The notes under the pieces: generated by a model
What the model saw: only the letters and a program-made list of their open reading frames with translations
Databases searched by the model: none
What the model was told of the DNA's origin: nothing
Origin: Neostapfia colusana
Lineage: Eukaryota > Streptophyta > Magnoliopsida > Poales > Poaceae
NCBI GenBank assembly: GCA_030760725.1
Contig: JASWHV010000001.1
Span: 70,205,683-70,269,682, forward strand
Length of the DNA: 64,000 bases
Reading direction: 5' to 3'
Position numbers and translations under genes: made by a program
In this document: positions 24,001-35,549 of the stretch, piece by piece
How the letters are laid out: every line of letters starts with the position of its first letter
Position numbering within the stretch: position 1 is the first letter of the stretch

Positions 24001-24828
24001 AAACTGGAGAATAGCTCGGAATGTGCTCGTTTTCGCTCGGGAATAGAAGGAAGTATGGAGCAGCTCGGTGTGCTGGCCTTTGAGCCAAAATTTTTCACCG
24101 TGAGGTGGAAGTCCCCAGTGAGCTGGCGGCCTCTGCGAGCCGGCGTCGGTCGCCCGTGCTACTTCGCCTGGTTTGAGTCGGTTTCACTCTGAGTCCAGTC
24201 ACTGATCAGTGGGTCCCTCTCCCCTCTAATTCCTTTTCTGTTTTTCCATTTTGTTTTCACTGAAAAGATCTCACCTACTCACAATTGAATGAGAGACTTA
24301 GCCACCAAGTCATGGTTTAAATTTTATTTCCTCAATTTGAGATTAGTTTGGCTAAATTTACTGACTATTTGAATTTGAAATTCAAATTCAGTTTAAAATA
24401 ATGCAAATTTAGCTCCCGAGAAGATGAGCTCCAATGAGGCTGAAAATTGGTGGACTAACTTATAAAAATGTGCTGAGTTTGAATATGAAGTTAACTTTTG
24501 AATTTAAGTGATGAAAGTGGCTGCAATTTGAATTTGCATTCAAATTGACCCCTTTAAGAAATGTCTCCAAAAGTGCCTCAAAAAGTATTGGATTTGCTTG
24601 AAATTTGGCCTTAGCCTTCCCAATACTATTAAAGGTCTATGGGTGAGCTCAAGCTTTCATGTTTATGTGTAGGAATCTTACTTTTTGAAGTTAGGGCTTT
24701 CCCCTCTAATCACCCTTTTGATGGTGTTTACTTGCTCTTCACAAGTGTCCATGAGATATCCACCACATGAGCTGTGGTGTTGTGAAGTGATGACATTTTT
24801 TTGCAAGTCACTTTCTTGGGCTTTTACA
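21005..24828 (-). repeat. 5' LTR of the complete chromovirus (3824 bp)
   Basis: Termini are TGTAAAAGC at 24828 and CCACCACA at 21005 on the minus strand. Both conserved inverted repeats are intact (22170-22190 and 21045-21065). It aligns with 10924-14729 throughout apart from indels. Predicted ORFs inside it (for example around 23213-23461 and 23774-24046) recur as decayed frames in other LTR copies and carry no known domain. Confidence 0.92.
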
Positions 24829-24833
24829 GTTTC
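24829..24833. repeat. Target-site duplication GTTTC (right copy)
   Basis: It is identical to 10919-10923 and completes the insertion footprint of the 13.9 kb element. Confidence 0.9.
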
Positions 24834-24930
24834 TTGCTCTTCAAGTGTGTTCATGTGTTTACCACAAATGAGCTGTGGTGTGTGTGTGATGAAGAACAAT
24901 TTTTGCAAGTCAAAATCTTGGTCTTTTACA
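24834..24930 (-). repeat. Right end of the older target LTR
   Basis: The interrupted LTR of 8081-10918 resumes here and reaches its terminus, TGTAAAAGACC on the minus strand at 24930. Joining the two parts across the insertion restores the continuity seen at 7950-8080. No polypurine tract lies beyond 24930, so this is the outer side of a 5' or solo LTR. Confidence 0.78.
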
Positions 24931-25490
24931 CTCATGAATCCGTGTGGTCTCCTCTGATTGACCGAAAAATGCATTCCTTTCTTTAGTACCTGTTTTTTTC
25001 TTTAATTGTAGATAAAAATCACCTGCATACAAAAATTGACCAATACTTTCAAAAATTGTTAGTAAAAACTCATAGCGCTATGTTGGTTATTCACTTTTAA
25101 GCCTTTATGCAAGGATTTGACAGTCAACTTTGGTATTTAATGTCGTTCAACAAGCTCCTCACACTTAGCCCTTTACACAAGTTCGAGTGAATGCAAATGA
25201 CTAAGGAGATCCATAACTCTATTTGTGGTATAATTCTAGCATGCAAGTTATTCCAAATCATAGTGTGATTGAGGACTTTGATTTGGCTATCATATCACCT
25301 TGGGCATTCGTGGAACAATACTGATGTTGATTGTCTCTACCTATTCTACTGAATCACTTGGATTTTGATATACCTTTTTTCTTGAAAGCAAATCATAACT
25401 GAACTCCTCTAATGATTCATTAAAATCGCTCATGGTGTATCATTCCTCACCTTGGTATTGACTTTGCCTCCCTATCCTACTTCTACATAT
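24931..25490. other. Unclassified AT-rich stretch
   Basis: About 560 bp lies between the LTR terminus and the first recognisable gag of the next element. It has no ORF of note, no recognisable domain and no LTR-like termini that I could pair. It could be old target DNA, or the decayed leader of the Gypsy element that follows. Confidence 0.5.
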
Positions 25491-25495
25491 GGCTT

Positions 25496-26005
25496 ATGTG
25501 GAGCTCAGGTAGGCCTATGCCTCCTGCGCCCCATCCCAACATCGGCGCCTATGCTCAAAACCAGCCTTTCCCCAACATTCCTGCTGTTATGGGCAACAAG
25601 GCATGTTTTTCATGCGGAGAGGTGGGACACTTTGCAAGTCAGTGCCCGAAGAAAGGCCTTGGACAGCCGAGCAACGCACCTAAACAGAACCCACGGCTGA
25701 ATGGAGGAGCTATGCAAGGTAACCGTGGACAGCAGAACTATGCTCGTGGCAATGTGAATCACGTCGCCGCTGAGGAAGCACAACAAGCTGAGGACGTCAT
25801 GATTGGTATGTTTCTTGCAAACTCCAACCCAGCCACTGTTTTATTTGATTCCAGAGCATCGCATTCATCCATCTCATCCAAGTATGTTGCCAAGTATAAC
25901 CTGCCCATATCTCACATGAAACAAACTGTGTTGATAAATTCTCCCGGTGGAGAAATGAGGACTAATATAGTATGTCCGAAAGTAAGCCTTAAAATAAGGG
26001 GGTAG
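25496..26005 (+). pseudogene. Gypsy gag C-terminus and protease
   Basis: A Pro/Asn-rich gag tail leads to the zinc knuckle CFSCGEVGHFASQC at 25604-25645, then to the protease. The protease active site should read Asp-Ser/Thr-Gly-Ala; here the codons at 25847-25858 give Asp-Ser-Arg-Ala, so Gly is replaced by Arg and the enzyme would be dead. A stop at 26003-26005 precedes the rest of the protease, which continues about 26006-26110 with ILGVDWF in another frame. The N-terminal capsid part of gag is absent. Confidence 0.85.
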
Positions 26006-29000
26006 ACTTTCTTGCCAACCTTATCTTCTTGGATTCCCAAGGGATTGACATAATACTTGGAGTGGACTGGTTCATCAAGCACAACGGAGTGATTCAATGC
26101 ACTCAGAGGATCGTGCAGTTGACAAGTGAGCACGGTACTCGTATTGAGTTCGAGGCAGCCCAACCGACATCCGAGAAGGCAGTGCTGAACCACATCGAAG
26201 AAGCGACATTGGAAAGCATTCCAGTGGTTCGAGAATATTCAGATGTGTTTCCGGAAGAACATCCAGGTATGCCACCTTACCGGGACATTGAATTTGCCAT
26301 TGATTTAGTACCCGGAACTGCACCTATAGCAATGAGGCCGTATAGGATGCCTGCTAATGAATTAGTGGAGCTCAAGAAGCAAATTCAGGAGCAGCTAGAT
26401 AAGGGTTTATACACCCAAGATCGTTACCATGGGGAGCCCCCGTGCTCTTCGTGGACAAGAAAGATGGAACCCAAAGGATGTGTGTGGACTATAGGTCTCT
26501 CAACGAAGTGACCATCAAGAATAAATACACGCTGCCCCGCATGGATGACTTATTCGATCAAATGAAAGGTGCCCAAATTTTCTCCAAAATTGATCTTCGG
26601 TAGGGATACTTCCAGCAGAAGATTAAGCCCCCTGACATACCCAAGACTGCATTTCGAACACGGTATGGTTCGTATGAGTATACCGTTATGTCTTTTGGGT
26701 TAACAAATGCACCCGCATACTTTATGTACCTCATGAATAAGGTCTTCATGGCGTACTTGGACAAGTTCGTCGTGGTTTTCATTGACGATATCATGGTGTA
26801 TTCAAAAAGCAAGGAAGGACATAAAGAACACTTGAGATTGACGTTGCAGAAACTGCGAGAGCATCAATTGTATGCTAAGTTCAGCAAGTGTCAGTTTTGG
26901 CTAAAGGAGATATCGTTCCTAGGCCACATCATCTCCAAAGGAGGAGTATCGATTGACCCCTGAAAAGTGAGGGATATTTTGAAGTGGAATTAACCGCAGA
27001 ATGTGAGGGATATTCGGAGTTTCCTTGGGATGGCTGGATATTACCGTCGGTTCATCAATGATTTCTCCAAAAAAGTGAAGCCTATGACTGAATTGCTCAT
27101 GAAAGGGAAAGCATTTCAGTGGACACAAGCGTGTCAAAACAGCTTTGAGGAGCTAAATAAGAGATTAACAGCAGTGCTAGTTTTGGTATTGTCGGACGTG
27201 AGCAAGAGTTTCGCTATATACTGTGACGCATCAAGACAAGGGCTTGGATGTGTGCTTATGCAAGGAGGACAAGTGGTAGCCTATGCGTCAAGGCAATTAA
27301 AGAAACATGAGCTGAATTACTCCACACATGACCTGGAACTTGCAGCCGTGGTACATGCCTTGAAGATTTGGAGGCATTACATCCTCGGTCACAGATGTGA
27401 GATCTATACGGATCACAAAAGCCTCAAGTATATATTCACTCAAACGGATCTGAATTTGAGGCAACGTCGATGGTTGGAACTCATCAAGGATTATGTTGGA
27501 ATCAACTATCACCCCAGAAAGGCTAATGTAGTAGCGGATGCATTGAGCCGAAAGGGAGCATGTCACCAACTCACGGTTCGGGAGCTGCCACCCGAGCTGC
27601 GTAAGGAGTTCGAATGATTACATCTCGGGTTCTTGAACGAGATGGAGGTGATAGAACTGAACTCAACGCTGGAACAAGAGATACGAGATGGCCAAGCAAC
27701 GGATGAGGAAATCAAGGAAATCAAGGAAAGAACCTGACAAGGCATAGAAAAGAATTTCAAGGAAGACGAGAATGACACGCTTTGGTTAGGGAAAAGGATT
27801 TGTGTTCCTAACGTGAAGCACATCCGTGACACGATACTAAACGAGGCACATGAGTCACCTTATTTCATACATCCCGGCTGTACAAAGATGTATAAGGACC
27901 TGAAAACATGCTATTGGTGGGATGGCATGAAAAGGGGCATCGCTGAATATGTCGCCTTATGCGACACGTGCCAACAAGTAAAGGCCGGACATCAAAGATC
28001 CGCTGGATTGTTGCAGCCATTGAATGTACCCGAGTGGAAGTGGGAGGACATCAGCATGGATTTCGTAATCAGATTGCCACGTACTCAGTCGGGCTATGAC
28101 TCCATTTGGGTTATAGTAGACCGATTAACGAAAACAGCCCACTTCGTTTCTGTTAGAACCAAATTCACCATGGCACAACTAGCCGAGCTGTATATGGAGC
28201 ATATCGTTTGTCGCCATGGAGTTCCGAAGAGGATAGTTTCAGATCGAAGTTCTTAATTTACCTCTAGGTTCTGGAAGAAGCTGCAAAAAGCCATGGGTAC
28301 GCGGTTTAATTTCAGCTCCACATATCACCCGGAAACCGATGGGCAAACCAATAGGATAAATCAGATTTTGGAAGACATGTTGAGAGCTTGCGCTTTAAAA
28401 CATGGGCGTAGTTGGGATAAGAGCTTGCCGTATGCTGAATTCTCGTACAACAACAGTTACCAATCCAGCTTGAAGATGTCACCTTTCGAAGCACTGTATG
28501 GTAGACGGTGTAGAACACCGCTGTTCTGTAATGTGACCGGAGAAAGCCAAGTATTCGGACCCGAAGTGGTGCAAGACGCCGAAAAGTAAGTCCAAACGAT
28601 ACGTGAAAACTTGTAGGCCTCTCAGCCACGACAAAAGGGTTATGCGGACAATAGGAGAAGAAGATTGACCTTCGAAGTGGGACACTTCGTGTATCTTAAG
28701 GTGTCGCCTATCTGAGGCCAACGATGGTTCAACATCAAAGACAAGTTAGCACCTCGCTACATCGGGTCATTCAAGATTTTGGGTAAGCGAGGAGAGGTAG
28801 CCTATCAACTAGAGCTGCCAATGCACCTCCCCGACGTGCACGATGTATTTCACATATTCCAGCTAAGGAAGTGCTTAAGAGTACCGGAAGAACAAGTACC
28901 GATGGATGAGCTAGAGCTCCAAGAGAATCTGACCTACGCTGAACAGCCCATCAAAATCCTCGACGTAGAGGAAAGGGTCACGAGGAACAAAGTAATCCGT

Positions 29001-29027
29001 TGGTGCAAGGTACAATGGAGCCATCAC
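26006..29027 (+). pseudogene. Gypsy pol: RT, RNase H, integrase, start of chromodomain
   Basis: RT covers about 26215-26960 with FIDDIMVYS at 26778. It is broken by a frameshift near 26430-26510 and a TAG near 26601. Two stops flank the connection region (about 26961 and 26990). RNase H runs about 27000-27560 with YCDASRQG and YTDHKSL. The integrase zinc-binding motif is intact (HPG and CDTC, about 27840-27990). The catalytic core has DFVIRLP and IVSD, then a TAA at 28254-28256. The catalytic Glu expected in DGQTERxN is Asn (codon 28350-28352). Further stops occur near 28589 and 28614. The last part is the start of the chromodomain, cut at WSHH by the CACTA element. Confidence 0.9.
29025..29027. 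repeat. CACTA target-site duplication CAC (left)
   Basis: CAC precedes the terminal CACTACAGG and recurs at 37575-37577. Three-base duplications are typical of CACTA (En/Spm) transposons. Counting a single copy restores the Gypsy reading frame across the site. Confidence 0.88.
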
Positions 29028-29460
29028 CACTACAGGATTCCTGTCAACATACGACGGCTAAAACCGTCGTATATAAAGCCGAAGCCGTCGTATATAGGTT
29101 ATATACGACGGCAGTTGTTTATATACGATGGTTCGCGGCCGTCGTATATAATTTGTCGTATATATAGTTATATACGACGGTCCGTCGTATATAACAGTAT
29201 ATATACGACGGCCGCTTATATACAACGGCCGGTTTCGTGGACTTGGCCCAGTGGACCAGGGCCTTTATATACGACGGCTGGGCCCTGGCTGTCGTATATA
29301 AGGTCTTATATACGACAGCCGCTGGGCCCTGGCTGTCGTATATAAGGTCTTATATACGACAGCCTGGCCCCGCCGTCGTATATAATATAGGCTTATATAC
29401 GACGGCCCTGTATAGCAGCCGTTGTATATAAATTATACAGGCCGTCGTATATAAGCTTTT
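29028..29460. repeat. Left CACTA terminal and subterminal repeats
   Basis: After the terminal repeat, a unit of about 12-16 bp (ACGACGGC/GCCGTCG joined to TATATA) recurs many times in both orientations up to about 29455. In En/Spm such subterminal motifs bind the TNPA-type protein. The array ends in AT-rich DNA before the first gene's last exon. The inverted units could also fold. Confidence 0.9.
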
Positions 29461-29619
29461 CCATTTTTTTTAAAAATAGAAAACGGCTAACCTGGCTCGA
29501 TGGCCAGCTACACATACAAAGACAACAAAAAACAGTTTGATATATAAATTCACAACAAAGTGCAATAATACACATCGACAATCACAAAGTCTGACACAAA
29601 TGAAAACAAAATCACAAAT

Positions 29620-32051
29620 CTATTGATTACTAGCCCCTCCACTACCTCCGGGAGCGAAGAAGTCATCCTGCCGCGGCGAACCTGGCGCCCTTAGCTGTGG
29701 CGATGGAGTCGGAGCCTCCGTCCCTGATCCCTGCGAAACAAAGTGACATGTACAAGTTTACAATTGGTTTTCTAGTTTCATTAGGATTCTTAGCGGTTGG
29801 GGCTTCCACTTAATGTAACTTTCTTTTTATACCTGTACTCCAGGAAACTGCTCCTATGGTGGCGACGGCTCCAGCACGAACGGAGGTGGCTGCCACAACG
29901 GTATCTGGATTTGCTGCCCTTGCTGTCGAGCTAGCGCCTGCCATTTCAAACATTACAATTTACAAAACTAATTGAAATGCAATGTAATTAAACTATAATT
30001 GTATGTTTCTTACTTCCATTGCCGCTTGCATCTGTGCCATATAGGACGCATGGTACGCCATGGCAGCCCTGTTGTTCTCTCGCTCTCTCGCCAAGGCCTC
30101 CTCCTGCCGAGCCAAGCTCTCCTGAAGCGCCATGACTTCGAGATCTCTCTCGGTGACACGGCGGCTGGAGGAGCCTGCAGCCGAAGACTGCGAGGAGCTG
30201 CCTCTCGCAGGTCGTGCCTCCCTAGAGTTGACGACTCCATAGAATATGGCAAGCCTAAAAAAACGAATCAATTCAAGGTAAAATTAAATAATCTTGAATT
30301 GAAAACAATGAAAGTAAATGAATTCACCTTCCGTGTGCTTTTCCACCTCCGCTTGCATACGCGGCTTGAGGGTCGATGTTCGGGGAGTTTTCCCAGTCGA
30401 ACCCTTTGCCGTGTATCCTCACAGCCTCTTGCCCATACCTAGTCTGAAAAAACAATGAAATTGTGTAAGTTCAACAACATATATAGTGTCAAATAATTTC
30501 AGAGGTCATGAAACTTACCAGGCGCTCCGCTGCGTACTGACTACACTGCTCCGGCTGAGAAGGGTCAGCGTGACCTCTCCTATAGACCGCAGTAGCACTC
30601 GGTCGCACGCCGGTCTCCTTTTCCTGTGAACATATGTTAGTACGAACAATACTACATTATGAATATAATAAAAACTACCAAGAAACTTACCATCCATTTA
30701 GCCATTCGCACAAAACCTTGGACGCCCACACCGTGCTTCCCTGAGCTCCCTCTAGCATCTCGAGCCTTCTTGGACTTAGCGATGAACTCATCGCTAGCCC
30801 AATACCTGCAAAGGGCTCGGTAATCTTCAGTTCGTCCCTGTAACCAAGGGACACTAACCTGCACACATGCGTAGTTCATTAGGTGTTACTTAGCAATATT
30901 AATATGAACAATTTAAAGATTACGCAACCTACCTCTGCGTATTGCTCCTCCGTCAAGTACGTGTCGGAGGCGTCTCTGAACGACCCAACCTCGTGGCCGT
31001 GGAGCTTTAAGTAGTCGTTAACTACTTGACTCCGAGCGTTCGAAAGCATTTGCATAACAAGCTTCCGAGCGTTTACTTCGAACACGGAGCGGGCGTGATC
31101 CATCTGCTCAGCCGGGTCCTCAAGGCGGTACCTAAGCTGTAGGAAGCCAACACAGTTCGACATATACGCAAGTTAATATTTGAACGAACATAAAGAATTG
31201 AAACTTCAAATATTTATGAAAGTAACTTACCCAAAAATCTGCCCACACAACTCCCTGTAGGTTGTCGTTCTCCGGGTGAGGAACGCGCGCGTAGTCGTCC
31301 CACGACGTAGCTGCACGTCCATCAATCGCACCGGGGTAGTGCAGACGCACTAAGTTCCCGATGCAACCGTTCACCGTCCTGTGGTGTTTCTGCCCGTCGT
31401 ACGAGAGGTCCTCCCAAGAACTAAAAAGTTGTTTGTTAAGTCATTAAGTAAGATCATAGTCTTTGAGAACAAATAGAAATGAATACTTTAGTAATGTGTT
31501 ACCTGTCTCCAACCGGACGAATAATTACCGGCTCTCTAGGAATAGGTGGAGGACCAACAAAGTTACTCCTCCTTGTGCGTCTCCTCCGCTGCGGCACCAC
31601 GTCTGGTGACCCAGAAGGCTGGTCACCGGACGTGTCCTCAGGCTGGGTGCCCTCGGGCTCGCTGGGCAGACTACCCTGGGGGTGGCTGCCGGAGGGCTGG
31701 CTACCAGAGGGCTCGCTGCCCGAGGGCACGCTGCGCTGCATACCCGTCTCCTGAGGTGCCGCTCTGGCCTCGGACTCATAGTCCGAATCAGACTACAATG
31801 GTAAAGTAAGTAAGCTAAATTGAAAAAGTGATTTTAATAATTTTGTGCATTGTAGAAAAATTTACCTCTGTACGCTGCAAATTGACAACCCTGTCCCGCA
31901 ACTCTGGACACGCACTTAACAGCTGAGTGCGTCTGCTCCCGCTGTAAGTGGAACCGTAGAAGTAGTTGTCCCTCTCCTGCAAGGGGAGGAAACCCCTCAC
32001 ACTCGGCGCCTTCTTCCCCTTTGAACCCTTTGAACCCTTGCTTGACGACAT
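29620..32051 (-). pseudogene. CACTA TNPA-like protein (Transposase_24 type), 10-exon model
   Basis: A ten-exon model on the minus strand has GT-AG borders throughout and keeps one frame: 32051-31866, 31792-31503, 31420-31231, 31136-30933, 30858-30691, 30623-30519, 30443-30328, 30254-30014, 29937-29833 and 29730-29620 (572 codons). The N-terminus is Ser/Lys-rich. Exon 2 encodes a Ser/Pro/Gly-rich linker with repeated PSGS. Exons 3-7 match the plant Ptta/En/Spm Transposase_24 family (WxDYARVP, then FIAKSKKARDARGSS). Exon 8 encodes a Glu/Arg-rich predicted coiled coil. A TAG at 29854-29856 (codon 528) interrupts the tail and may be the true end or a lesion. By analogy the protein binds subterminal repeats in the nucleus. 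It is divergent and the exon borders are my inference. Confidence 0.8.
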
Positions 32052-32153
32052 CCTAATCAGTTTAAAAAGTAATTACTCCTAATCAGTTTCAAAAGTAATG
32101 TAAGCAATAATTAATGTCACTTTCATTTAAAAGAACATTACTCGTAATCAGTT

Positions 32154-35100
32154 TCAAAATTCATCAACATCATGATCATCAACATCGCGATCTGTCGTCT
32201 TGAGCTGTTTACGTTTCCGCTTTCGCATTGTAGATGTCTCTACATCTGCAACGTCTCCTACTAAGTTATCGAGTCCTGCACCAGACTCGACGATAAAAGA
32301 GTCTGGCAACTCTTCGTCTTGGTAAACTTCTTCAATGTCTCCACTATCATGATAACCATCATCTCCAGGAGTATACAAGCGCTCACGAGGATTCACTTTA
32401 TATACCACCCACCAAGTGCTAAGCTTCTTACATGGATAAGGTAGATAATACACTTGTTCCACTTGATGTGCAAGAACGTATGTATCTAAACCTCGTAAGC
32501 GTTCGTTGTGATTCACTTCCACCATGCCAAATTGATTTTCTCGAGTTCCATGATTGTTATCAAACCAATCACAATCAAAGAATACCACTCGAAGTTCTTT
32601 ATTGCCAGCGAAAGTAAATTCCAGAATTTTGTTAATGATTCCATAGTAATTGGTTTCTTTCCCTTGTGAGTCGATTGCTCTCGTCACAACTCCGCAATTT
32701 GATGTTGCTGCGAGAGGACGAAGAGTTTCGAATTGAGTTGTACGGAATCGGAAGCCATTTACGTCATATCGACCATAGCTTCTAACTTTCACTAATCCAT
32801 AAGATAGTTGTCGTAAATCTTGATGGATGTCTGTGTTTGCTAATACATAAGCTCGAAACCAGGATAAGAAATTTGGCCCTCCATTAATTCCAGACCGTCG
32901 CATCGTTTCTACTTGCTTTCTCGTTGGTTGATGCTTATGTTTCCAGTTTTGGTTGTGGAACTCACTGTACATACAAAACACATGCCATCGACATTAGCAT
33001 ACATGTATTGGTAAATACAATAATCATCATAAATGTAAGAGAAACACTTACTCGAGATATTTCTCCATGCCATCGATATTAGCATACATGTAGAGTAAAG
33101 CAGCAGTCCTTTCTCCTTCAGTAAAATCGTATGATGTGCTGCTGCCAACAGTAGTTCCCCTCGATTCAAAAATAGAGAGATCACTAACTGGTGGTTCGTC
33201 ATCTACATTGTATCGCATTGCCGAAGTATTGACATTGTTTTCCTCTGCAAAGTAGAAACTAGAAAAGTAACCTACTTCCTTTAGAGTAAATGCTTCGGCA
33301 ATGCACCCTTCAACCCTTGCTCTGTTGCCAACCATAGTTTTCAAATATCTCAATGCTCTTTCAATATGGTACATCCATCTATATTGCACAAGACCACCAA
33401 CTTTTGCTTCGAATGGAAGATGTATAAGAAAATGCTGCATTGGATTGAAGAAACCAGGAGGAAATATTTTTTCCATCTTACATAAAAGTACAGGTATCTC
33501 CTTCTCTAACTTATCCATCATGTCTTTCGTTATTTCTTTGGCACATAACTGCCTATAGAATAATGAGAGCTCAGCTAACACCTCCCACACCGCATCATCC
33601 AGATATCCCCGAAACATAACAGGTAAGAGTCTTTCCATTATTATATGATAGTCATGACTCTTCAACCCAGTGAGCTTTCCCGTTTTAACATTCACGGCTC
33701 GTCTCAGACTAGCAGCATAACCATCTGGGAATTTCAAAGTTTTCAACCATTCCATAACTTGTTTCTTTTCATTTGGTCGAAGCACGAAAGAAGCACGTGG
33801 CTTACCACCGCTTTCAGAGAGCTCAAGAGTAGGTCGATTACAAATCTCGGCCAAATCCTTTCGAGCCTTTAAGTTGTCTTTCGTTTTGCCCGTGATATCC
33901 ATGCACGTGCTTATGATGCATTCGGCCATGTTACGCTCCTGATGCATTACATCAATATTATGCATCAGTATCAATGACTTCACATATGGTAGCTCCCAAA
34001 CTCCACATACATGAGTCCAGTTGTGAACATTTCCGTAACCTACAAAGAATCTAGGGCGAGCTTCATCGGGTACTAGTGAGTCCAACACATCGGATACTTC
34101 CCACCCGCTCAGGCGTTTAGGTGGTTCCTTAGTGACAACAGTATCTTTTCTGAAGACATTCCTCTGTTGCCTGAATGGGTGGTTTCGAGGAAGCCAACGC
34201 CTATGACAATCAAAGTAGCTTATCTTGCCACCGTATGTAAGTCAAAAACACTCTGTGTCAGACGCACATATGGGACACGACAAACGACCATGTGTGCTCC
34301 ATCCAGAAAACATGCCGTACGCAGGGAAATCATGGACAGACCACAAATAAGCAGCTCGAAGGTTGAATTTCTGCTTCTTGTAACAGTCATACGCTTCAAC
34401 TCCAATCCACAACGTTTTCAATTCTTCAATCAATGGTTTCAACATCACATTGATACGTGATCCCGGATGATCTGGTCCTGGTATAATGAGGCTAAGAAAC
34501 ATAAACTCGTACTTCATACAAAGAGAAGGTGGTAGGTTGTACGGAATAACAAAGACGGGCCAACAGGAGTATGGTGTGGCATTTGTACTGAAAGGTGAAA
34601 AACCATCCGTCGCTAACCCGATGCGAACATTTCTCGCATCACTAGCAAAAGCAGGATCAAAAGAGTCCAAAGACTTCACTGCATCACCGTCCGACGGATG
34701 AGTCAACACATATTTGTTCTCACACACACCTTCTTTATGCCATCTCATGTGTCTGGCAGATCTTTTAGAAAGAAACAGCCGCTTCAACCGAGGTGTCACA
34801 GGCAAGTAATGCAATTGCTTATGTGCAACTTCTGTCATTACTTTATCACCATCGTCATTGACAACTTCGACAAACCTCGATTTTCCACACTTTAAACAAT
34901 TCTTCTCTTTGTCATGCTCTTTCCAAAATAGCATGCAGTTATCTGGACACACGTCAATTTTTTCATATTTCATACCCAGTCCAGATAGTAATTTCTTTGA
35001 GTGATACATATCTTTGGGCAGTTTATGAGGTTGTGGAAGAGCATCGCTGATAAGTTTCATCATATCATTGTAGCAATTATTAGAGAAGAAATACTTAGAT

Positions 35101-35549
35101 TTGATTGCCATAAATCTGGTCATGAAAGTAAGAAGAGTCATTTCAGTATGATCATGCAACACCTCTTCAGAAGCTTTCAAGAGATTAAAGAATGTGTCTG
35201 CCTCATTTGTGGGCGGATCCTCCGTTTGTATATCTTGTAACATCTCATCGATCCTGTCAACACCCGGACAATCATCATCATCTACATGAACGGCTCGAGG
35301 AGCAGACTCACCGTGGAAACTCCAGACCTCATAATATGGCATGTAACCGTTTTTGCACAAGTGTAATGACAATGTCATTTTGTCCAAAAACTTAGTATTC
35401 CGGCATTTCGCACATGGACAACGAACTTTATCGGTCGTAGACAACGAGAACACTCGATCAATAAAGTCGTCTGTCCCGGCATACCACTCATCTGAGTGAC
35501 CAGTTGCCTTGTTCCAACCGGTATACATCCAACTACGGTCTTCACTCAT
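32154..35549 (-). pseudogene. CACTA TNPD-like transposase (Transposase_21), two exons, one stop
   Basis: The ATG at 35549 (MSEDRSWMYTGW) opens a Transposase-associated domain with a Cys-rich CPCAKC motif, then Transposase_21 (about residues 300-500) with IIPGPDHPG and DFPAYGMFSGW. DUF4218 follows (FNPMQHFLIHLPFEA, about 33370-33480) and DUF4216 is in exon 2. Exon 1 is 35549-33052, the GT-AG intron is 33051-32965, and exon 2 is 32964-32154. The joined length is a multiple of three (1103 codons), which supports the model. A single in-frame TGA at 34242-34244 (codon 436) lies in Transposase_21 where homologues read through. The protein would be the catalytic subunit acting on the terminal repeats. 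Apart from that stop it looks complete, so decay is recent or the stop is rescued in related copies. Confidence 0.88.

Larger units (their letters stand above)
10924..24828 (-). mobile_element. Complete Ty3/Gypsy chromovirus, minus strand, 13.9 kb
   Basis: All structural parts are present: 5' LTR 21005-24828, primer-binding site at 21001, leader to 19126, gag from 19125, protease, RT, RNase H, integrase and chromodomain ending at 14796, polypurine tract 14730-14743, 3' LTR 10924-14729, and identical 5-bp flanks. The LTRs differ by scattered substitutions and several indels, so the insertion is not recent. The ORFs carry frameshifts and stops, and about 200 bp is missing at the RNase H/integrase junction. 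It is therefore structurally complete but not autonomous. Its target was an older LTR of related type (8081-10918 plus 24834-24930). Confidence 0.93.

Noticed and set aside
29040..29460. Regularly spaced short repeats that could suggest a CRISPR array
   Set aside because: The units occur in both orientations with irregular spacing next to a CACTA terminus in plant DNA. They are transposon subterminal repeats.
34167..35395. Plus-strand ORFs across the CACTA transposase gene
   Set aside because: The minus strand here encodes recognised Transposase-associated and Transposase_21 domains; the plus-strand frames are antisense shadows.
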